Part shown: positions 59,214 through 64,000 of the stretch, piece by piece
How the letters are laid out: each line of letters opens with the position of its first letter
Position numbering within the stretch: position 1 is the first letter of the stretch
Assembly (NCBI GenBank): GCA_963693285.1
Contig: OY848926.1
Coordinates: forward strand, 67,001 to 131,000
Length of the DNA stretch: 64,000 nt
Reading direction: 5' to 3'
Source: Xestospongia muta
Lineage: Eukaryota > Porifera > Demospongiae > Haplosclerida > Petrosiidae
The notes under the pieces: generated by a model
Told to the model about the DNA's origin: nothing
Database searches by the model: none
What the model saw: only the letters and a program-made list of their open reading frames with translations
Position numbers and translations under genes: made by a program

Positions 59214-60137
59214 TTATTGACCAAGAAATATTATTTCCGGCCCCACTGAAAATATAGGTTCAGATAACCTGTTACCAATTGTTAGTACACCATCATCACT
59301 ACCAGAACATAATGAACTGAGTGGGCGTGGTCTCCGTCTAGTTCTTTTAGAAGGCACATCAATAACAACATTCACTCCTTGTTTATCTTCTTGTCCAACT
59401 GTTTCTTCATGACCTAGTATCACTTGCTCATCTTCTCCATTTAAAATAACGACGTCAAGCCATTCATTTCCACCTGACACAACATCGTTATCATGTGATT
59501 TAGTTAGGGGCTGACAGTAATTATGTTCAGGTGTACTATAATCATAACAGATATTGTCTTGATTAAGGGGTGTGGTCATTTCTTGTTCCTCAATAAATGT
59601 CAGTCTAATTGTGTCATTAGGATTAGTATGAGCTAATAATGCATCACCATTGATTACTGGGATGGTATAATTAGTGGGCGGAGTCTGTAACACCTCATTT
59701 CCACCAGGAATAGATTTAATTGAGTTCCTTTTTTTCCAAGCTTTCAACCACATTGGTGATGCTTTAAAATCAGTGATAGCTAACTCTGACGCTAGTTGTA
59801 ATGCTTTCTGTTGAAGTTCCTTATCGCTAATGGACGACCCCTCTTGACTGATCAACCATGATAATAACGAAATATCTAATTCAGTTGATAATGGGGGTCG
59901 ACCTGAACTTAATTTCTTACGTTGCATACCAGATGTCACAGCTGCTGCAGTTAATTCAGACTCATTATCTAACCAACGTTGTACCATCCTTCGATGGACA
60001 CCAAATCTTCGTGCTGTACCACGAACACTACTTTGATGTCGTTTATACCAGTCTAATACACCTAACTTGAATTCTAAGGTATATGTCTTTCGTTTAGTAG
60101 CTTCTCCCATAAAGGGTGGCTTACTACAGTCTTCCAT
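59214..60137 (-). CDS. Domesticated transposase-type DNA-binding protein (Brinker/CENP-B HTH)
   Basis: A single exon of 307 codons. Residues about 15-60 form a Brinker-type helix-turn-helix (KRKTYTLEFKLGVLDWYK... TARRFGVHRRMVQRWLDNE). Residues about 85-150 form a CENP-B/Tc5-type HTH (PPLSTELDISLLSWLISQ..., IS.KELQQKALQLASEL, FKASPMWLKAWKKRNSI). This pair is the N-terminal half of pogo/Tigger-type transposases. The DDE nuclease that should follow is absent. Instead there is an acidic Asp/Glu/Gln/Asn-rich region and a basic patch (SKRTRRRPRPL), so it looks like a host-adopted DNA-binding factor, as in Jerky/CENP-B-like genes. The intact frame and unique sequence argue against a recent transposon. 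No terminal repeats were noticed. Confidence 0.82.
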   Translation of the reverse strand: MEDCSKPPFMGEATKRKTYTLEFKLGVLDWYKRHQSSVRGTARRFGVHRRMVQRWLDNESELTAAAVTSGMQRKKLSSGRPPLSTELDISLLSWLISQEGSSISDKELQQKALQLASELAITDFKASPMWLKAWKKRNSIKSIPGGNEVLQTPPTNYTIPVINGDALLAHTNPNDTIRLTFIEEQEMTTPLNQDNICYDYSTPEHNYCQPLTKSHDNDVVSGGNEWLDVVILNGEDEQVILGHEETVGQEDKQGVNVVIDVPSKRTRRRPRPLSSLCSGSDDGVLTIGNRLSEPIFSVGPEIIFLGQ

Positions 60138-60240
60138 TAACCCGGCTCTTACTTATATTAGGCGCTTATTTCAGAAATACCGTATATCTATTAAAGCGTT
60201 AGCAAGAAACATCAACACTAATTATAGTTTTAATAGCAGC

Positions 60241-62000
60241 TCAAATTGGGTGTGCTGGTAGAATGGTTCCTCTACATTCTCCAAATCCAACTCGATATCC
60301 ATTACCCTGGCAATATCCTGTCATAATTACCTCATCTCCATCCTAAATCAATAACAAATATACAGCCATTTTAGTAAATATAATATGTACCTGCAAGAAC
60401 TTGCGTGTTTCTCCATTATCTAATGTTAATGGTTTAGACCCTTTCCAAGATAATTCAAGTAGAGACCCATATGAATCAGGAGTCTAATTATAATTACTAA
60501 TAATAGGGTTACCCTCTAACAAAATATTTATACCTTGCCGCTAATTGTACCGGAGGCTATGAGGTCACCAGGTCGAAGGTTACATCCAGTTATTGTGTGA
60601 TGTGCTACTTGTTGTTTCATGGTCCAATACATGTACTAATTACATGTATGACATCATTATTACAACATCAATAACTTACCTTAAAATTAGATCGACAAAT
60701 GGTTGTAGGTTCCTTCATGCTAGGGGCTACCAAAAAATAATTAGTAGTGGGTGTGGTCAATAGTACATACTTTTCAATCCAACTTCAAGTTGTATGTCAA
60801 ATGAATATGGATCTTCATGACGTAAATATGGAAATGGCTGAGGTTCCTATAGCAAACGTATTGATTAAATGGGTGTGGTTTATTCTAAGACTACCTACCT
60901 GTACAGGATTATTGCATACAAATGGTTTCAATGCATCCATTGTAACTATCCAAGGTGAAATGGATGTACCCAGATTCTTAGCTAAGAAAGGTCCCAAAGG
61001 AACATATTCCCACTTTTGAATATCACGAGCGCTCCAGTCATTCATGACGACCATACCAAAAATATGATCTTGGACTTGAGAAATAGGAATAGGATCACCG
61101 TGGGTATTACCAGGACCAATAAAGTATGCCTAATTATATACGGGGGTGTGAGACAGAGATATTAAAGAAATTTACCATTTCCAATTCAATGTCAAGAAGT
61201 TTACAAGGTCCAAATATAGGAGGTTTATCTATAAATAGTAACATTATGACATCATTATAACATCATCATTATTACCTAAATCTGGACGAGTCTGTCCATT
61301 AGGACGCCTTATTGGAGTACCAGAAACAACTACAGATGATGCTCGACCATGATATCCAACAGGTAGGTGGAGCCAGTTGGGCATTAATGCATTTTCTGGC
61401 CCTCTAAACATTGTCCCAACATTAGTAGCATGTTCACGTGATGAGTAAAAGTCAGTATAATCACCTAAAACCACAATAAAATCTTAGTGGGTGTGTCCTT
61501 GCTTACCGATAACAGCTGGAAGATGCATTGTAGCTTCATTCATATTAACAAATGCACTGTAATGCAAATATCATAATAACCACACCCATTATAATTAACA
61601 TACGTTTTCCTCAAAGGACTGTCTCTGAGTACCCCCTATATAATTAACTAATAATTAAATAATACTAGAGTTTAATGTACCTCTGTTGCTGATAATAGTT
61701 GTTGTAATGTACTTCTAGCTTCATTCCAGTATGGTTTACCCAGTGACATAAAATCATTGAGTGTTGTCTTTTTAAAGACATCTTGACATGACGATAACTG
61801 TGGCCCAGTAAAGAGATGAGACACTTGAGAAAGGTCAAGAATAGAATCACCAATAGCAACTCCTATCCTATGTAAAGGCTAACAGAAACACGTGACACAA
61901 TATAAAATATTTATAATACATTGTTAGGTGTAGAGAATACACCATAAGGTAAGTTCTGTATAGGAAACAGACTCTCTGCAGCTACTGGTATAAAAGACAT
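60241..62000 (-). CDS. FAH: Fumarylacetoacetase
   Basis: The last enzyme of tyrosine degradation, splitting fumarylacetoacetate into fumarate and acetoacetate. The N-terminus reads [23 protein letters not shown]. The catalytic C-terminal domain has the metal-binding and active-site landmarks: [128 protein letters not shown] and [22 protein letters not shown]. It aligns throughout with human FAH. About 12 introns. Stop at 60241-60243. Confidence 0.96.
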
Positions 62001-62187
62001 TATAAGGCAGCATGCACTGTTAAAGTGAGCCACACCTCCTTAACTAATTAATTATAACTATGAATAATAATAACAATAATAAGATAAGTGATCTAGCCAT
62101 TCTAAAAATGGTACAAATTTCAAAAAATCAAAACGTGCAGTTGACCACATGACTATCATGTGACAAGCAGTACTGTCACATGACCAT

Positions 62188-64000
62188 TCACACAGCAACA
62201 TTTGGTATCAGATGAAGATTTCCCATTGCATAATCATAAATGGCCTATATTAATAAAAAAATTAACTATTACAATTAATAAGGATCTAGTACCTTATGAA
62301 TAAAGCGATATTGCTCAGGAGATTGGACAGCACCATGGCGATCTTGACGTAATCTACTAACTATCAACATCACATCAATCTTGTCTATACCAGCCTTCAT
62401 GCATTGAATAGCTTGATCTGGTTACCATAGTAACATATCAACACTAAACCACACTTACCAATAGCAACTAATACAGCTGAACGTCCTATACCAGCTGAAC
62501 AATGAACAACTATTAATCCCTCTTGGTCATGTAACCTAGACTGTATTATATCATGTGACAATCATGTGATTGTCATGTGACTTCATACTTTATCTAAAAA
62601 GTTGATTAGTTGACTAGTTGAATCTGGTACACCTTGGTGTGGCCAGAATTGGAGCTGAAATTGAGTGATCCAGTGATGTTGTCCAGTCTCAAAGTGAAAC
62701 AGTTCAATTCTGCGTTTCAGAAATCCATCTAGTTCAACACAACTGTGTGTAGTAACACGTATTCCACCAAACTCAATACTCTCATCATCTAACCAGTACT
62801 GGTAGCTCTTTTCCTGAAAATTCAATTATAAAATAATATTTTATAACAGTACATGTCATACAATGCCTCGTTCTCGACACAGTGTTGTCATGACAACCAC
62901 GTGACACTTGTATTCCCAAATCATGCGCCAAAAGTCAGCTGCTGTGCAGTCTAGTGGTCCTTGAGTTAGAATGTACTTTTGACCACACCCATCAGCTCCC
63001 TGTAATTATAAATTAATAATAATAAATGATAAGGGTTTGTCTTACTCTGATGAAATTAGCATTAATATAAGATGAGAGTGGGCGGTAAAACTGTTGACGG
63101 AGTAAAACCCTGCTCTTTAATGCTATAATTAAAACTTTCATTATAATTACATCACAATTACAATATTACCTGGTAGCACATTTGCATAACGATTTTTCTT
63201 CTCGACATCAGGAGGTAAATCTTCTCTTTTAATACTAGGTACTGGAAGCTTCTAAACAAACAACTTCTCAATATTTTACTCAATACAATATAAAACTAAC
63301 TCTATACTCCATTTCAATGTAATTTGGTTCAGCTAATGTTGCTGCTAACTGCCACAGTGTTAATGGTCGACTTAGCACCTATGTACAATATATAATATAT
63401 ATAATATATGAGACTTTAATAGCTTACAATTCCAAGGTGATCTTCATCTTCTTTAAGACTTTCTTGTTGAAGTTGAGAAGATAAAACAGACATCTATTAA
63501 AAAGTAGAAAAAGCAGGAATATTATATTTTCTTTTAACTCCACCTCTTCGTCACTAGGCTCTTCATATGTTAGCTCCACCTCCTCGTCTTCCATTGACTC
63601 CACCTCTTCATCCATTTTACTCTCCTCGTCTCTTAACATCACTTCCTCATGTTCTCTAGACTCCACTTCCTCATGTTCTCTAGGCTCCACTTCCTCATGT
63701 TCTCTAGGCTCCACTTCCTCATGTTCTCTAGGCTCCATTTCCTCATGTTCTCTCAACCCTCCCGCCTCATCTCTAGGTTCTACCACTTCGTCTTCTCTTG
63801 ACCCCGCCTCTTCATAATCAGATGACAAAGACACAGGTAATGGTGTTGATAGAGCTATATCAATTGATGACTGTCGGATTACAATTTGAGGAGGAAATGT
63901 TGATTCTATCGGAGGTGGAAGATAGCGTATTTTTTTCCGACGTGAAATAGAACCCCGATATGCTATGACAGCTTCCATTAAAACCTGTTGACAAATAAAA
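62188..64000 (-). CDS. Protein tyrosine phosphatase with altered WPD loop (5' end outside window)
   Basis: The C-terminal half is a classical PTP domain: [10 protein letters not shown] (the substrate-recognition loop, NRY), [32 protein letters not shown] and [18 protein letters not shown] (HC(X)5R, intact Cys and Arg), followed by a Q-loop-like SPEQYRFIH. The WPD position reads [11 protein letters not shown], so the general-acid Asp is replaced by His. The N-terminal part contains an 8-residue repeat (EPREHEEV, about four copies, 24-bp repeats at 63645-63742) within a very acidic region. The first visible exon starts with an in-frame ATG at 63978, but it is preceded by tttatttgtcaacag and reads VLMEAV across it, so the gene probably continues beyond 64000. 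Confidence 0.85.
62551..62580. repeat. Three TCATGTGA octamers at 11-bp spacing (intron)
   Basis: TCATGTGA begins at 62551, 62562 and 62573, one helical turn apart. It lies in an intron of the phosphatase gene, directly before an acceptor. It is the clearest example of a motif family found in many places in this window; see findings. Confidence 0.85.
63645..63742. repeat. 24-bp coding repeat (EPREHEEV)
   Basis: Four near-identical 24-bp units encode an 8-residue acidic repeat in the phosphatase N-terminal region. The identity at synonymous positions suggests recent slippage. Confidence 0.8.

Overview
The window looks like a compact, AT-rich genome of an early-branching animal, most likely a demosponge close to Amphimedon queenslandica. 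Three things point this way. Genes have many introns, mostly about 40-60 bp long with GT-AG ends. Gene spacing is extremely tight, in places 15-90 bp. The gene set is animal (SMAD4, TRAF, a cytoplasmic tyrosine kinase, an SRCR/FN3 receptor, POC5, NELF-A), and several proteins are as similar to human orthologues as to anything else I can recall. No rRNA, tRNA, CRISPR or prokaryotic operon structure was seen. All gene names come from recognising the translated exons by eye; no search was run.

Layout. 1-8065 is gene-poor and repeat-rich. It holds a 23-bp minisatellite arranged in higher-order blocks and flanked by a 37-bp inverted repeat, several decayed copies of one dispersed repeat (one of them around a 50-bp perfect palindrome), and one possible unidentified gene on the minus strand (4968-6363). 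From 8066 onward the window is almost solid with genes: COMMD4 (-), ornithine decarboxylase antizyme (+), two paralogous secreted coiled-coil proteins (- and +), NELF-A (-), a TBC Rab-GAP (+), a DOMON/cytochrome b561 reductase (-), NME5 (-), CSDE1/UNR (+), TPGS2 (-), POC5 (+), HIRA (+), a PH-WWE-WWE-tyrosine kinase (-), KIF23 (+), riboflavin kinase (+), a TRAF (+), an SRCR/FN3 receptor (-), an unrecognised Ser/Thr-rich protein (-), ILF2/NF45 (+), a CDCA7-type zinc finger fused to DDT/WHIM-like regions (-), MOGS (-), WDR61 (+), an NAD-dependent epimerase (-), SMAD4 (-), an SLC25 carrier (+), a Brinker/CENP-B-type DNA-binding protein (-), fumarylacetoacetase (-) and a protein tyrosine phosphatase that runs off the right edge (-).

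The genes do not form one pathway, but there are local themes. Cilium/centriole genes (NME5, TPGS2, POC5) lie close together; NME5 has an RFX-type X-box just upstream of its start codon, and TPGS2 and POC5 share a 60-bp divergent promoter with an NRF1 palindrome. Chromatin/cell-cycle genes (HIRA, KIF23, the CDCA7-like gene) include two with E2F-like promoter sites. At least eight head-to-head pairs share short promoters.

The most unusual signals are: (1) three short motif families scattered through introns, promoters and even coding exons: an 11-bp-spaced repeat of TCATGTGA/TCACATGA, a 14-bp RFX-like palindrome GTTRYCATRRYAAC, and GGGTGTGGTC/GACCACACCC; (2) the PH-WWE-WWE-tyrosine kinase architecture; (3) the 4CXXC-DDT fusion; (4) the antizyme, with a TTT-TGA site in the right frame for +1 frameshifting but an unresolved first exon; (5) the minisatellite, whose spacers carry splice-like signals on the minus strand.
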